This document shows positions 44,622 through 54,068 of a stretch of DNA of 64,000 nt, piece by piece (the first letter of the stretch is position 1; every line of letters begins with the position of its first letter). Location of the stretch: the NCBI RefSeq assembly GCF_022968825.1, contig NZ_JALHKS010000007.1:32307-96306 (forward strand). Reading direction: 5' to 3'. A model generated the notes under the pieces. The model worked only from the letters and a program-made list of their open reading frames with translations. It was not told the origin of the DNA and searched no databases. This DNA comes from Chryseobacterium salipaludis. GTDB lineage: Bacteria; Bacteroidota; Bacteroidia; Flavobacteriales; Weeksellaceae. A program made the translations under genes and the position numbers.

Positions 44622-44648
44622 AACGTCCGGAAATATCCGGACGTTTTT
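44622..44648 (+). terminator. Intrinsic terminator after clpB
   Basis: ACGTCCGGA-AATA-TCCGGACGT followed by a T-run, 12 bases after the clpB stop. Confidence 0.9.
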
Positions 44649-44650
44649 TG

Positions 44651-44980
44651 TAAAGAATTAAGTCAGCACAGGGTGTTAAGCTTACAGCTAAAATATTTAT
44701 TGATCGAACAATTTAATAATGTTATCTGCCGTAGCAATTGAAGTATTCCATTCTCTGCAGATTTGCCTCTAAAGTGATGTATCTAAATACTTTTCACATT
44801 GGAAATTACCTTCTGCCGGACACTAAAACATTCATTCCGACAAAAGTCTCCTTTTTTTAACTGTGCTCTGAATAATATAACTTTAAATGGTTGTTTAAGA
44901 AAGATTGAGGAATGCGGATTTCTGTTTAAACACCTGGCAATGTTATGCGATGCATTTTAATTTAAAGATTAACATTTAAT
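44651..44980. other. Gene-free AT-rich stretch
   Basis: About 330 bases after the clpB terminator with no ORF, hairpin or repeat that I can support. It ends in the promoter described next. Confidence 0.5.
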
Positions 44981-44982
44981 AT

Positions 44983-45013
44983 TTTGTTTTTCCAAAAAAT
45001 AAGTCAATATTTG
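44983..45013 (+). promoter_or_regulatory. Promoter of the leader upstream of the ABC-F gene
   Basis: TTTG (44983-44986), exactly 19 bases, then AATATTTG (45006-45013). One base away from the Bacteroidota consensus TTTG-N19-TAnnTTTG. Transcription would start near 45020. Confidence 0.6.
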
Positions 45014-45019
45014 CAGTGT

Positions 45020-45104
45020 TCTAATGCTTGCGAAAGCGAAGAATAAATTTTTTTTCATCATTTGTGTTTTTAGAATCCATCAGTCATGATGGGTTCTTTT
45101 TTTT
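45020..45104 (+). promoter_or_regulatory. Leader RNA with short peptide ORF and terminator, possible attenuator
   Basis: From the promoter, an ATG at 45024 opens a 21-codon frame (MLAKAKNKFFFIICVFRIHQ plus one residue) that stops at TGA 45087-45089. The frame runs into a terminator hairpin, AGAATCCATCA-GTCA-TGATGGGTTCT (45072-45097) followed by T to 45104. Ribosomes on the frame would cover the 5' arm. The ABC-F gene follows at 45203. A free-standing small RNA is the alternative. Confidence 0.5.
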
Positions 45105-45156
45105 GCCCTTATTCTGGCTAACTGCAATACGGCCAACTTTTTCCATTTAGTTTGCG

Positions 45157-45164
45157 TATTTTTG
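45157..45164 (+). promoter_or_regulatory. -7 box close to the ABC-F gene
   Basis: TATTTTTG matches TAnnTTTG, 38 bases before the chosen ATG at 45203. It supports that start, since the longer frame from 45152 would begin inside the promoter. Confidence 0.5.
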
Positions 45165-45202
45165 CCGCTCGAAAATTCGCATCTTTACAAGCATACCATA
45201 TT

Positions 45203-47134
45203 ATGATTTCCGTCCAGGGTCTTGGCCTGCATCATTCAGGCAACTATCTTTTTCAAAATGTAAATTTCACCATCAAAAGAGATGATAAAATCGGCCTCGT
45301 GGGGAAAAACGGTGCCGGTAAATCTACTTTGTTGAAAATGATTTCCGGTGAGATCAACTTTTATGAAGGAAACATTGTACCCGAAGGAAACGTAACCATC
45401 GGCTTTCTGAAGCAGGACCTCGATTTCGTGAAAGGACGCACCGTCTGGAATGAAACGCTGCAGGCTTTCGAACAGATTAATGCGATGAAGACCGAACTGG
45501 ACCAAGTAAATCACGAGCTGGCAACGCGCACCGATTATGAAAGCGATTACTACGAGAACCTCATTCACCGCATGACGGAACTCAACGATTTGCTGATGCA
45601 CCACGATGCCTATAACCTGGAAGGTGATGTGGAGAAAGTACTGTTGGGCTTAGGTTTTAAAGCAGACGATTTTCATAAAATCACCGACGAATTCTCCGGC
45701 GGCTGGCGCATGCGCATTGAATTGGCCAAACTGCTCTTGCAGAAAAACGACCTGATGCTGCTGGATGAGCCGACCAACCACCTCGATATGGAATCCATTA
45801 TCTGGCTGGAAAGTTTCCTGAAAGAGTATCCCGGCGCCATTGTCCTGGTGAGCCACGATAAGCAATTTATGACCTCGGTGTGCAACCGTACTTTCGATAT
45901 TAACAACCGAAAAGTTGATGATTATAAAGCCAACTATACCAAATATCTGGAGCTGAGCAAAGAACGCAAGGAGAAACTAACGCAGGCCAAGAAAAACCAG
46001 GATGCGGAAATCAAGCAGATGGAAGACAACATCAATCGCTTCCGGGCTTCAGCTACAAAAGCTTCCTTCGCGCAATCGCTTATTAAAAAGCTGGAAAAAA
46101 TCGAGCGCATCGAGATTGATAATGAGGATGTATCCAAGTTCAATATTCGTTTTGTACAATCAGTTGTGCCCGGCAAAGTTGTATTTGAAGCGAAAAATCT
46201 GGGTAAAGCCTATGGCAACAAGCAGGTTTTTGACAAGGTTGATTTTTACGTGCAGCGGGGCGAGCGCATCGCTTTGCTTGGCCAGAACGGGCAGGGGAAA
46301 ACAACGTTGGCGAAAATTCTTTCCGGCGAAATTAAAGATTATACCGGCGAATGGAATCTGGGGCATAATGTGAACATCGGTTACTTCGCACAGAATCAGG
46401 AAGAGGTGCTCACGCCGAATAAAACGGTTTTGGAAGAAGCCGAAGATGCCGCGACCGAAGAAACCCGTCCGCGTGTGCGCGACCTGTTGGGAAGTTTTCT
46501 GTTTCAGGGAGAGGATGTACAGAAGAAAACGAAAGTGCTTTCCGGAGGAGAAAGAAACCGGCTGGCCTTATGTAAACTTTTGCTCCGCCCGTTCAACACG
46601 CTGATTATGGACGAACCCACGAACCACCTCGATATTCAGTCTAAAGAAATCATTAAACTGGCCCTGCAGAAATTTGAGGGGACACTGATTGTGATTTCGC
46701 ACGACCGGGAATTTTTGCAGGGATTGTCTGATAAGATCTTCGAGTTCCGGGATGGCCGCATGAAAGAGTTTCTAGGTGACATAAATGAATATCTGGAATT
46801 CCGCCAAAAGGAAAGCATCCGGGAAATCTCTGCGGAGAAATCTAAGCTGCAGGAAATGCGTGGCGAAACTCCGGAACAAGAAGTAAAGACGACGCCGGTT
46901 ACGGAAGAAAAGAAAACCGGTTTCGTGAGCAAGGAACAGAAAAACCTGCAGAACAAAATCAAAAAGGTAGAAGAAAAAATCTCTGATCTGGAAGCCAAAA
47001 TTCAGGAAATGGAAACCAGTTTCACCAAACAGAATCCCTCTGAAGAAACACTCGAAAAATACAACTCCCAAAAAATTGACCTGGAACTCGCCCTGGAAGA
47101 ATGGGAGTTTCTGGCGACGCAGGTGGAAGGGTAG
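45203..47134 (+). CDS. ABC-F family ATPase
   Basis: 643 residues from MISVQGLGLHHSGN. Two ABC cassettes: Walker A1 GKNGAGKST with signature EFSGGWRMRIELAKLL and LLDEPTNHLD, then Walker A2 GQNGQGKTT with signature LSGGERNRLALCKLL and IMDEPTNHLD. No membrane segments. The linker between the cassettes (about 235-300) is charged, and a C-terminal coiled coil (about 545-635) resembles the Uup type. ABC-F proteins act on ribosomes, in translation or antibiotic protection. A leader with a terminator upstream suggests regulation by transcription attenuation. Confidence 0.93.
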   Translation: MISVQGLGLHHSGNYLFQNVNFTIKRDDKIGLVGKNGAGKSTLLKMISGEINFYEGNIVPEGNVTIGFLKQDLDFVKGRTVWNETLQAFEQINAMKTELDQVNHELATRTDYESDYYENLIHRMTELNDLLMHHDAYNLEGDVEKVLLGLGFKADDFHKITDEFSGGWRMRIELAKLLLQKNDLMLLDEPTNHLDMESIIWLESFLKEYPGAIVLVSHDKQFMTSVCNRTFDINNRKVDDYKANYTKYLELSKERKEKLTQAKKNQDAEIKQMEDNINRFRASATKASFAQSLIKKLEKIERIEIDNEDVSKFNIRFVQSVVPGKVVFEAKNLGKAYGNKQVFDKVDFYVQRGERIALLGQNGQGKTTLAKILSGEIKDYTGEWNLGHNVNIGYFAQNQEEVLTPNKTVLEEAEDAATEETRPRVRDLLGSFLFQGEDVQKKTKVLSGGERNRLALCKLLLRPFNTLIMDEPTNHLDIQSKEIIKLALQKFEGTLIVISHDREFLQGLSDKIFEFRDGRMKEFLGDINEYLEFRQKESIREISAEKSKLQEMRGETPEQEVKTTPVTEEKKTGFVSKEQKNLQNKIKKVEEKISDLEAKIQEMETSFTKQNPSEETLEKYNSQKIDLELALEEWEFLATQVEG

Positions 47135-47165
47135 AATTGGAGGAAAGCTGACAGTGAGTCAGCTT

Positions 47166-47303
47166 TTATCTTTCAAGAAATGCTTCGTTATACCCCTTCT
47201 GAAAAGCTGTAACACTGCTTTTCCAGTTAACCACAGATTCAATAGCAAGAAGGGTAAGCATTCCGATACAAAAAGCGATTACGTCGCGGCGCGTGACTTT
47301 CAT
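47166..47303 (-). CDS. 45-residue membrane mini-protein
   Basis: ATG at 47301-47303, stop at 47166-47168: MKVTRRDVIAFCIGMLTLLA followed by IESVVNWKSSVTAFQKGYNEAFLER. One hydrophobic segment (VIAFCIGMLTLLAIESVV) with positive residues ahead, then a short polar end. It is shorter than a usual ORF cutoff. No family is recognised, but the amino-acid order looks like a real single-pass protein. It lies between an ABC-F gene and hemL on its own. Confidence 0.55.
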   Translation of the reverse strand: MKVTRRDVIAFCIGMLTLLAIESVVNWKSSVTAFQKGYNEAFLER

Positions 47304-47401
47304 TTGTGTTAATTTTTAAGGTTTGTGTGAAAACGAATATAGAAACATTACCGCTGCTGCGCAAATGTTTCTATAAAGATTAAAACGGAGTTTCCCGAGA
47401 T

Positions 47402-47426
47402 AAAAAAAGAGCAACCTGCGTTGCTC
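47402..47426 (-). terminator. Intrinsic terminator after hemL
   Basis: The minus strand reads GAGCAAC-GCAG-GTTGCTC followed by seven T, right after the hemL stop. Confidence 0.85.
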
Positions 47427-47433
47427 TGTATTT

Positions 47434-48717
47434 TTAAGAATATTCAAACTTTCGAATGGCTTCCAGCGTACGGTCAATCTCCGTATCACGGATGGCGTCC
47501 GAGATGAACCAGGTTTCATACCCACTTGGTGGCAGATACACACCCTCGGCAAGCAACTGATGGAAGAAGTTATTAAACAATGCATGATTTGCCGCTGCTG
47601 CTTCGTCAAAATTGGAAACCGCATGAATGTGAAAAAAGATGCTCATCATCGAACCTTTGCGGTTGATGCGGTGTTCAATAGATTTTTCATTCAGAATTTT
47701 GCCAATTTCAAAATCCAGCGTTTCGGTGGTTTTGTGCAATCTGTTGTAGAAATCAGGGTCGTTTTTAATGAGTTGCAAAGTGGTCAGTCCGGCACGCATT
47801 GCCAATGGATTGCCACTCAGCGTTCCGGCCTGATAGACCGCACCTTTGGGTGCCAGATGGTCCATGATTTCATTTCGCGCCGCAAAAGCTCCCACCGGCA
47901 AACCGCCGCCAATCACTTTGCCGAAGGTCACGATATCCGCTTTAACATTGAATATTTCCTGCGCACCACCAAAAGCCAGACGGAAACCCGTCATCACTTC
48001 ATCAAAAATTAAAAGCGCGCCATGCTGATCACACAGCGTGCGCAGTTTTTGCAGAAAATTATTTTCCGGCAGTACGCAACCCATATTTCCGGCAACCGGT
48101 TCTATGATAATGGCAGCGATTTGCCCTTCATTGTGGCGGAAAAGATCTTCCACCTGATCGATGTCATTGTAACGCGCCAGCAAGGTGTCTTTCGCTGTGC
48201 CGGTCGTCACACCCGGAGAGTTCGGGTTTCCAAAGGTGGCCGCACCGCTGCCGGCTTTGATTAAAAATGAATCGGAGTGCCCGTGGTAACAGCCTTCAAA
48301 CTTAATAAACTTCTCGCGGCCTGTAAATCCGCGCGCCAGCCGGATGGCACTCATGCACGCTTCCGTGCCGGATGATACCATTCGGATCTGGTCGATGTTC
48401 GGTACATTTTCAACGATAAACTTGGCGATTTCGGTTTCCAATTCGGTAGGTGCGCCAAAGGTAAAACCGCTCTCCGCCTGTTTCTGCAGCGCAGCGAGCA
48501 CGTCGGGATGGGTGTGCCCCACGATGGCCGGGCCCCAGGAATTGATATAATCGATATACGTTCGGTCATCAGCGTCCGTCAGGTACGCGCCCTTGGCTGA
48601 TTTCATAAACACCGGGACACCGCCTACGGATTTAAAAGCCCGAACCGGGGAGTTTACACCGCCGGGAATGTAGCGCTTGGCTTCGTCGAACAGTGCGGAA
48701 CTTCTTTGATATAACAT
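47434..48717 (-). CDS. hemL: Glutamate-1-semialdehyde 2,1-aminomutase
   Basis: 427 residues. Start [82 protein letters not shown] and the PLP lysine in [18 protein letters not shown], plus [13 protein letters not shown]. It makes 5-aminolevulinate for haem from glutamate-1-semialdehyde. Stand-alone gene with its own terminator. Confidence 0.97.
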   Translation of the reverse strand: MLYQRSSALFDEAKRYIPGGVNSPVRAFKSVGGVPVFMKSAKGAYLTDADDRTYIDYINSWGPAIVGHTHPDVLAALQKQAESGFTFGAPTELETEIAKFIVENVPNIDQIRMVSSGTEACMSAIRLARGFTGREKFIKFEGCYHGHSDSFLIKAGSGAATFGNPNSPGVTTGTAKDTLLARYNDIDQVEDLFRHNEGQIAAIIIEPVAGNMGCVLPENNFLQKLRTLCDQHGALLIFDEVMTGFRLAFGGAQEIFNVKADIVTFGKVIGGGLPVGAFAARNEIMDHLAPKGAVYQAGTLSGNPLAMRAGLTTLQLIKNDPDFYNRLHKTTETLDFEIGKILNEKSIEHRINRKGSMMSIFFHIHAVSNFDEAAAANHALFNNFFHQLLAEGVYLPPSGYETWFISDAIRDTEIDRTLEAIRKFEYS

Positions 48718-48802
48718 GTTGGTTTAAATATTTAAAGACAGCCATTGGCAAGCGAACCGACCTATCGCTTATTGATTTTAGTAAAGAAAAATGCGCAGGC
48801 AA

Positions 48803-49852
48803 TTACCCGCGTGGCTTCCGTCCCTGCAGATAGATTACCTGCCCTGCAATAGGTTGTTGCCCGGCTGACATTCTGTTTTTAGAATATAATTTACTGAGCT
48901 TGATGCCAAATTTTTGTGCGATGTCATGCATGTTTTCGCCGGCTTGCGCCCGGTACGTGGGTGTATTTCCCGTTGAGGCTTTGGCTTCCAGGAATAGGAT
49001 ATCATTGCGCTGCAGTTGGTCGCTGCTCAGTTCATTCCATTTGATTAGTCTGCTTTCAGGAATACCGTACTTTTTTGAGATGTCTCCCAAGGCTACGGTA
49101 TTGGGAATCACCACAAATTTCTTTCCGCCATTCGGGTGGCTTTTAATTAAAATAGTTTGCAGTGTTTCCGCGCGGGTCACCATTTTATCCACTTTGTGCT
49201 GTTGGCGCGCATACGAGGTTTGCTCATACGGGACCTTAACCGTTACCGGTCTCGATGAGGCTTTATTCTGGTCTAGCTTTGCCATGAATACCCGGTCATT
49301 CTGCAGGTCCGGATACATTTTCAAAACCGTAAAAAGAACTTCCCGGGAATTGGTGCGATCGAATTCATACAGTTTATTCTTTTCAATCTTATCGATGAGA
49401 ATATAAGCATAGCGGGGATTGGTGGCATACCCTGCTTTTTTCAGGCCGTGTGCCCAGCCGCGGTAATCATATAAATCTAGTGTGAAAAGATTGGTGTAAT
49501 ACTTCCGGAACGCCAGAAATTTCGAGTGGTCTTCGTATGACTCTCTGGGATCATCATACACACGGAAGCATTCATTCGGCGCATCATCAGTATGCTTCAT
49601 CGTTTTTCCGGTCCAGTCTTCTTTGCATTTAATACCAAAGTGGTTATTTCCCTGCTGTGCCAGCCGGCTCTGTCCGCCGCCTGTTTCGAGTAATCCCTGC
49701 GCCAGGGTGATGGAAGCCGGAATTTTATACTTTTCCATTTCTTCTACCGCATACTGCGCAAATTTCTGAATGTACTGTGCATCAGTTTTCCAGCCTTGGG
49801 CATGAATTTGTGCACACAACACGACCGCAAAAGCAAAAAATGTCTTTCTCAT
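48803..49852 (-). CDS. Secreted glucosaminidase with LysM repeats
   Basis: 349 residues. Signal peptide (FFAFAVVLCAQIHAQ), a glucosaminidase domain (about 25-165: PASITLAQGLLETGGGQSRLAQQGNNHFGIKC, with the catalytic Glu in LLETGGG), then a linker and two LysM motifs (about 240-285 and 300-345: VVIPNTVALGDISKKYGIPESRLIKWNEL and YRAQAGENMHDIAQKFGIKLSKLYSKN). It cuts or remodels peptidoglycan, in cell division or growth. No partner gene is evident. Confidence 0.92.
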   Translation of the reverse strand: MRKTFFAFAVVLCAQIHAQGWKTDAQYIQKFAQYAVEEMEKYKIPASITLAQGLLETGGGQSRLAQQGNNHFGIKCKEDWTGKTMKHTDDAPNECFRVYDDPRESYEDHSKFLAFRKYYTNLFTLDLYDYRGWAHGLKKAGYATNPRYAYILIDKIEKNKLYEFDRTNSREVLFTVLKMYPDLQNDRVFMAKLDQNKASSRPVTVKVPYEQTSYARQQHKVDKMVTRAETLQTILIKSHPNGGKKFVVIPNTVALGDISKKYGIPESRLIKWNELSSDQLQRNDILFLEAKASTGNTPTYRAQAGENMHDIAQKFGIKLSKLYSKNRMSAGQQPIAGQVIYLQGRKPRG

Positions 49853-49903
49853 AAATGTATAAACTTAAATGATATAAAGCATTAATGGTTTTTTAAAAAG
49901 AAA

Positions 49904-50821
49904 TCACACACTGTGGGTGAAATTAATTTCAGGTTTGCCGGTGCGGCGCAGTTTTTCGTTTGCTCCCTGAATTCCCTGCAGACCGCCGGTATGAAAGGCC
50001 AGAATCCTGCTGCCGGGCGGAAAATAATTATCATTAATCATGAGTATCAGTTTACGCATCATTTTGCCTGTGTACACCGGGTCGAGCGGGATGCCGTATT
50101 GCCGGTGAAAGTTATTTATGAAACGCACATTTTCTTCAGTTATTTTGCCATAGCCGCCGTCGTGTGCTTCCTGCAGTTGTATGGTTCCTTTGGTTTTCAG
50201 GGAATTAATGGTTTCTGGTAGGGATAAATCCTTTACGACTGCAAAACCCAAAACCTGCTGATGGTCAGTGCAAAAACTCGCAAGTCCTGCTGCCGTGCCG
50301 CCGGTTCCAACTGCGGTGCAAAGATAATCAAAAGATTCCGTTTGCTTATTCAGCATATGTTGTACGCCCTGCACAGCCGCCGCATTGCTGCCACCTTCCG
50401 GAATAAGCAAAGCGCCCGGGAACACTGCTTCCAACATAGTCGAACAGGCAGATTTGTTGCGGTATTGCTGGCGTGTTATAAATCTGAACTGCATACCGTT
50501 TTCAGCTGCCTGCAAGAGCGTAGGATTCTCCTGCCAGCTGTTGGCCAGCTCTTCACCGCGGATAATTCCCAAGGTTGCTATTCCCAAATCTTTTCCCAAT
50601 GCAGCGGTAGCCGCGATGTGGTTGGAATAAGCGCCGCCGAAAGTGATCAGCTGTGGTTTTACTGGCTGTTTCGCCAGATAATTATTAATGTTATAAAAAA
50701 GCTTCCAGTATTTGTTGCCCGAAATGGCCGGGTGCACCAGATCTTCCCGCTTGATAAAAAGGGTGATGTTTTCTTTTACCTTGATCTCCACCAAAGGAAT
50801 TTCATGTACGGGAAATTTCAT
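49904..50821 (-). CDS. PLP-dependent ACC deaminase/D-cysteine desulfhydrase family protein
   Basis: 305 residues. The PLP lysine is in HPAISGNKYWKLFYNI (about 34-49). TFGGAYSNHIAATAALGKDL, EGGSNAAAVQG and GTGGTAAGLASF bind the cofactor phosphate. A fold type II enzyme; the family includes ACC deaminases and D-cysteine desulfhydrases, and specificity is not obvious from motifs. It stands between the LysM gene and a transcriptional-regulator-like gene, all on the minus strand. Confidence 0.85.
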   Translation of the reverse strand: MKFPVHEIPLVEIKVKENITLFIKREDLVHPAISGNKYWKLFYNINNYLAKQPVKPQLITFGGAYSNHIAATAALGKDLGIATLGIIRGEELANSWQENPTLLQAAENGMQFRFITRQQYRNKSACSTMLEAVFPGALLIPEGGSNAAAVQGVQHMLNKQTESFDYLCTAVGTGGTAAGLASFCTDHQQVLGFAVVKDLSLPETINSLKTKGTIQLQEAHDGGYGKITEENVRFINNFHRQYGIPLDPVYTGKMMRKLILMINDNYFPPGSRILAFHTGGLQGIQGANEKLRRTGKPEINFTHSV

Positions 50822-50889
50822 CGGGCAAAGTTCCTGATTTTTGAGGTAACATCTCCTTTATATTATAGAACAAATGAAAAATAACAAAT

Positions 50890-52059
50890 TCAGGATAATT
50901 CCAATTGGGTGAGCTGATGGCGGTACCAGCTGAAATGGGTGTCGCGGATCAACAGCTGCAGTTGCTTAAATAATCTTTTGGGCTCGGCCGGTTCCGCGCA
51001 GTGTATGGTCAGGAACAAGTACAGAATTTCATAATATTTGCGCCAGCCAAAGTCCAGGCGGTCCAGCTGTACCGTTGCCAATAATTGGCGGCAGGTTTCT
51101 TTCTCATTTTTTCGGCAGGCGGCGGCGGCACATAAAATCTGCCATGCCGTATCATGGCTTTGCTTTCGCTCCTGGGGAACGAATTTGCGGTCGCGGTATT
51201 GCTGTTCGGTATTGTGCGCAATCAGAAAGTCCATTTCTTCGGTTCGCTCCGTGTAAATCAAATACTCCAGGACGCTAGATTCAAAACTGCAGACGGAATG
51301 ACGGGAAGCATCCAGATATTGTTCACGGGCCGTTAGCATTTCTGCCCAGGTTTGCATGAACAGTTTTTCATTTCCTATATAATCTGCATACAGCAGAATT
51401 ACGCCATATTTTCGCCCGGCTGGCAACACATAAACTTCTTCGGTCAGTTCGGTTTCAAATACTTTCTGAAAATAAAGTTCCATCAGCGCGGTATTTTCAG
51501 ACAGGAAGGCACCCATGAAAAGAAAACCGTAAGCAAACAGTTTTGCTTCGTTGTCATCATTATATTTCAGATACTCATGAAAGTATTGGGTGTACACCGT
51601 GGCGGCCATGTCGCGCATGGGGTGATGCTCCAGAAAATACTGTCTTGCCAGTGGGTAGGAGAGCAGATCATGATGTAAGGTAATCAAAAGTTCGGGCGAG
51701 GAGGCGATTTTGCGGCAAAGGTCTTCGCTCAGCTGCCAGTAATCCGGCGTGGGTGCATCACCGGAAGCTTCGGTAAAAAAAGAACTGAGTTCATTATGCA
51801 GTAACTTATTTTTAAAGTCGGCATAATTAACAGTGCCACAATATTGAGCCAAACTGTCCAAAGTATAAACAGAGTAGCCGCCGGTGTATTTAATAAGACC
51901 GAAAAACCTGCGAATGCTCTGGGGACTGATGGTGATTTTAAAATCTTCTTCCAGTTCTGCTGATAATTCTTCACAATCCCTTGCGGATTGCAATGGTCGT
52001 CCAAATTGCTGCTGTACTTGCTTTCGCAGCAGTTGCAGGCTTTTCATTTCCAGGGGCAT
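50890..52059 (-). CDS. Unknown protein with an N-terminal DNA-binding-like segment
   Basis: 389 residues, no signal peptide. The first 85 residues (LLRKQVQQQFGRPLQSARDCEELSAELEEDFKITISPQSIRRFFGLIKYTGGYSVYTLDSLAQYCG) resemble the small HTH-like module seen at the start of many uncharacterised Bacteroidota proteins. The rest is helical with many Tyr, Leu and Glu, and could be TPR-like. Probably regulatory. A -7 box TACATTTG lies on the minus strand at 52080-52087. Confidence 0.65.
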   Translation of the reverse strand: MPLEMKSLQLLRKQVQQQFGRPLQSARDCEELSAELEEDFKITISPQSIRRFFGLIKYTGGYSVYTLDSLAQYCGTVNYADFKNKLLHNELSSFFTEASGDAPTPDYWQLSEDLCRKIASSPELLITLHHDLLSYPLARQYFLEHHPMRDMAATVYTQYFHEYLKYNDDNEAKLFAYGFLFMGAFLSENTALMELYFQKVFETELTEEVYVLPAGRKYGVILLYADYIGNEKLFMQTWAEMLTAREQYLDASRHSVCSFESSVLEYLIYTERTEEMDFLIAHNTEQQYRDRKFVPQERKQSHDTAWQILCAAAACRKNEKETCRQLLATVQLDRLDFGWRKYYEILYLFLTIHCAEPAEPKRLFKQLQLLIRDTHFSWYRHQLTQLELS

Positions 52060-52409
52060 AAGTCAAAATTCTGGGGTTGCAAATGTAAACAAAAATCTGT
52101 GTTATTAAAATTGTACAAAATTGTACTCAGGTTTTTCGGGGATGATCTCTTATTTTTGCATCGCAAGCATAACTATAGTTGCATGGTTTGCAAACACAAA
52201 TGATGAAAAGCTTACAACGTCCGTTCCTGCGGGCGTTGTTTGTGTATATAGACGTTATAAACATCCATATAAATTTTAGCGTTTCCTCAACGGGAGTTAA
52301 AATATTGTTGATGCAAGTATTTATTTTTAATATAAAACGGACATCTTCTGTCTGACTAACGCAATACATTTGATGAAATAAATCATAAGTATTCTAAAAA
52401 CACAAGCAC
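52060..52409. promoter_or_regulatory. Gap with two -7 boxes and a hairpin
   Basis: Minus strand TACATTTG (52080-52087) serves the gene ending at 50890. On the plus strand TATTTTTG (52151-52158) could start a transcript across a hairpin, ACAACGTCCG-loop-CGGGCGTTGT (52214-52239), with only a weak T tract after it. No ORF longer than six codons lies between. The plus-strand transcript may be the leader of the gene at 52410. Confidence 0.4.
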
Positions 52410-53108
52410 ATGAACACAACATTGTATGATGAAGCATTAAAAAATGTAAAAGGTCTCACCTGGCTCCCCTGGGTCGGAAGAGAGTTTGCTGAACAGCAGC
52501 GGCGGTTACTCGTCGTGGGCGAATCTCATTACGCACAGGGCAATACCGAAGAAGAATTTAAAGAAGATGTCCGGTGCCAGCAACACCCTGATTTCACCAG
52601 GAATTTAGTCCGCGAAACTGAAATTGAAAATTTGTACCCGATCACTTTGCTTCAGAATTTCTGGAAAGCTTTTTTCAGTCACACGCCGACCGATTCTGCG
52701 CATTATAATAAGGTTGCCTTTTATAATTTTATCCAGCGCCCGATGGATTATCGCGCGGCGACAAAGGATGCCGGCAAAGCGGTGCCGGTCGCGGAGGACT
52801 TCAAAAACGGCTGGCAGGTCTTTCCGGAAGTGGTTCGCCTGCTGAAACCGACCGATATTATTGTGCTTAGCCTCACAGCCGGAAAAGGTTTTGGCAATTT
52901 AAAAATAACACCGGGTGTTTCAGATTTTAAGTATGAATATGCCTCAAAAATTCAGGAGGTCTTGCCACTCACCGGTTCTTTCACGATGGATGGCCATCCT
53001 GTGCAGGTTACTTTTATAAAGCATTGCTCTTCTTATTTTTCACCCGCTGCCTGGCACGAGTTTCTGTTCAACCGACATCCGGCAGTGATGAGTCAGCTTT
53101 CCCGATAA
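52410..53108 (+). CDS. Uncharacterised protein with GESHY motif, uracil-glycosylase-like fold suspected
   Basis: 232 residues, no signal peptide. Seen: RLLVVGESHYAQG (about 31-43), a Y/F-rich middle (NLYPITLLQNFWKAFF, NKVAFYNFIQRPM), TDIIVLSLTAGKGF (about 150-163) and a late VQVTFIKHCSSYF (about 205-217). The spacing of a GExHY loop, a middle FYNF and a late H-x-S motif resembles the uracil-DNA glycosylase superfamily, where the first motif is usually GQDPY. That is inference from pattern; activity is not shown. Confidence 0.6.
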   Translation: MNTTLYDEALKNVKGLTWLPWVGREFAEQQRRLLVVGESHYAQGNTEEEFKEDVRCQQHPDFTRNLVRETEIENLYPITLLQNFWKAFFSHTPTDSAHYNKVAFYNFIQRPMDYRAATKDAGKAVPVAEDFKNGWQVFPEVVRLLKPTDIIVLSLTAGKGFGNLKITPGVSDFKYEYASKIQEVLPLTGSFTMDGHPVQVTFIKHCSSYFSPAAWHEFLFNRHPAVMSQLSR

Positions 53109-53140
53109 AAATTTTTGGAAATATATTTATACAAATGGTG

Positions 53141-53176
53141 AAAAAAAACGCAGCGTTCAGGAAGGCTGCGTTTTTT
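53141..53176. terminator. Bidirectional intrinsic terminator
   Basis: CGCAGC (53149-53154) pairs with GCTGCG (53165-53170), flanked by eight A and six T, between two convergent genes. Confidence 0.85.
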
Positions 53177-53192
53177 ACTTTAATTTTTAAAT

Positions 53193-54068
53193 TTATTCGT
53201 AGGTTTTGGTCATGTCGGCCGGTACCACCAGGTTATACTCGGTGTACAATCTTTTGTCTGCTGGCAGAGGGAGTTTTTCTTCTTCAGATTCGAAAACTGT
53301 AATCACAGCAACTTTCAGATTTGGATCTGCTTTCTTTAAATACCAGTAAATTCCGCCGTATTCTTTACTGTGGTAATTTCCGTTGTAATGAATAAAAACG
53401 GTTTCGTGTTTTCGGGCACGCAAAATAGATTCTGCCATCGTTGCATCCTTCACTGCCTGCGCGGAAATAAAATTCATAATCTGCAGGTTGCTCGCGTGGT
53501 CGCCCATCAGCGTTTTCATCTCCGGATAGCCCGGCGTTTCCAGACTCACGATGATGGGCAGTCTGGCAATCCACTGCCGGTCTGCTGCTGGGAGTTTGTC
53601 TAAAGAGCTGATGGTTTCTTTTGCTACCTGTGTAGCATAGCGCCGCGGAATATTGGTCGCTACAAACGGCAACTGATGGTCGCGCGCGAAATCCAGCAGC
53701 GGTTTATAATCCGTCCCGAAATTATTCCACAACCGCACAGAATCCTTGAGCTGCTTTGCCGTCAGCGTACCGGCCAGATATTGATCTAATCCTTTTTGAT
53801 TATCCCGCTCAAACATTTCCGCGCCCAGTATAACTTTCTGTTTTTTATGCTGATAGATCGCTTCTGTCAGTTTCAGCTGCAGCCAATGATTGATGGAATT
53901 ATTGTGCATTTCACCAAACAGAACCACATCATAAGCTGATAAATCTTGTGCTGCTTTGGCAACCGTTGTTGCGAGTCCTTTTTTATTATAAAACTGATAG
54001 GCGCCCAGATCCTGAGCCTGCACCCTACACACCAGGGATAGGAGTAGTGATAACAATACTTTTTTCAT
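53193..54068 (-). CDS. ChaN-family (haem-binding uptake, Tiki-like) protein
   Basis: 291 residues. Signal peptide (LLSLLLSLVCRVQAQ), then VVLFGEMHNNSINHWLQLKL (about 49-68), VILGAEMFERDNQ, DFARDHQLPFVATNIPRR and ETVFIHYNGNYHSKEYGG. These fit the ChaN/haem-binding Tiki superfamily, with the E-x-H motif as probable metal or haem site. Iron or haem handling is inferred. Convergent with the upstream gene, sharing a terminator. Confidence 0.85.
   Translation of the reverse strand: MKKVLLSLLLSLVCRVQAQDLGAYQFYNKKGLATTVAKAAQDLSAYDVVLFGEMHNNSINHWLQLKLTEAIYQHKKQKVILGAEMFERDNQKGLDQYLAGTLTAKQLKDSVRLWNNFGTDYKPLLDFARDHQLPFVATNIPRRYATQVAKETISSLDKLPAADRQWIARLPIIVSLETPGYPEMKTLMGDHASNLQIMNFISAQAVKDATMAESILRARKHETVFIHYNGNYHSKEYGGIYWYLKKADPNLKVAVITVFESEEEKLPLPADKRLYTEYNLVVPADMTKTYE

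Noticed and set aside
45152..45202. 17-residue N-terminal extension of the ABC-F protein
   Set aside because: It would begin at a TTG inside the promoter (-7 box 45157-45164); the ATG at 45203 is the better start.
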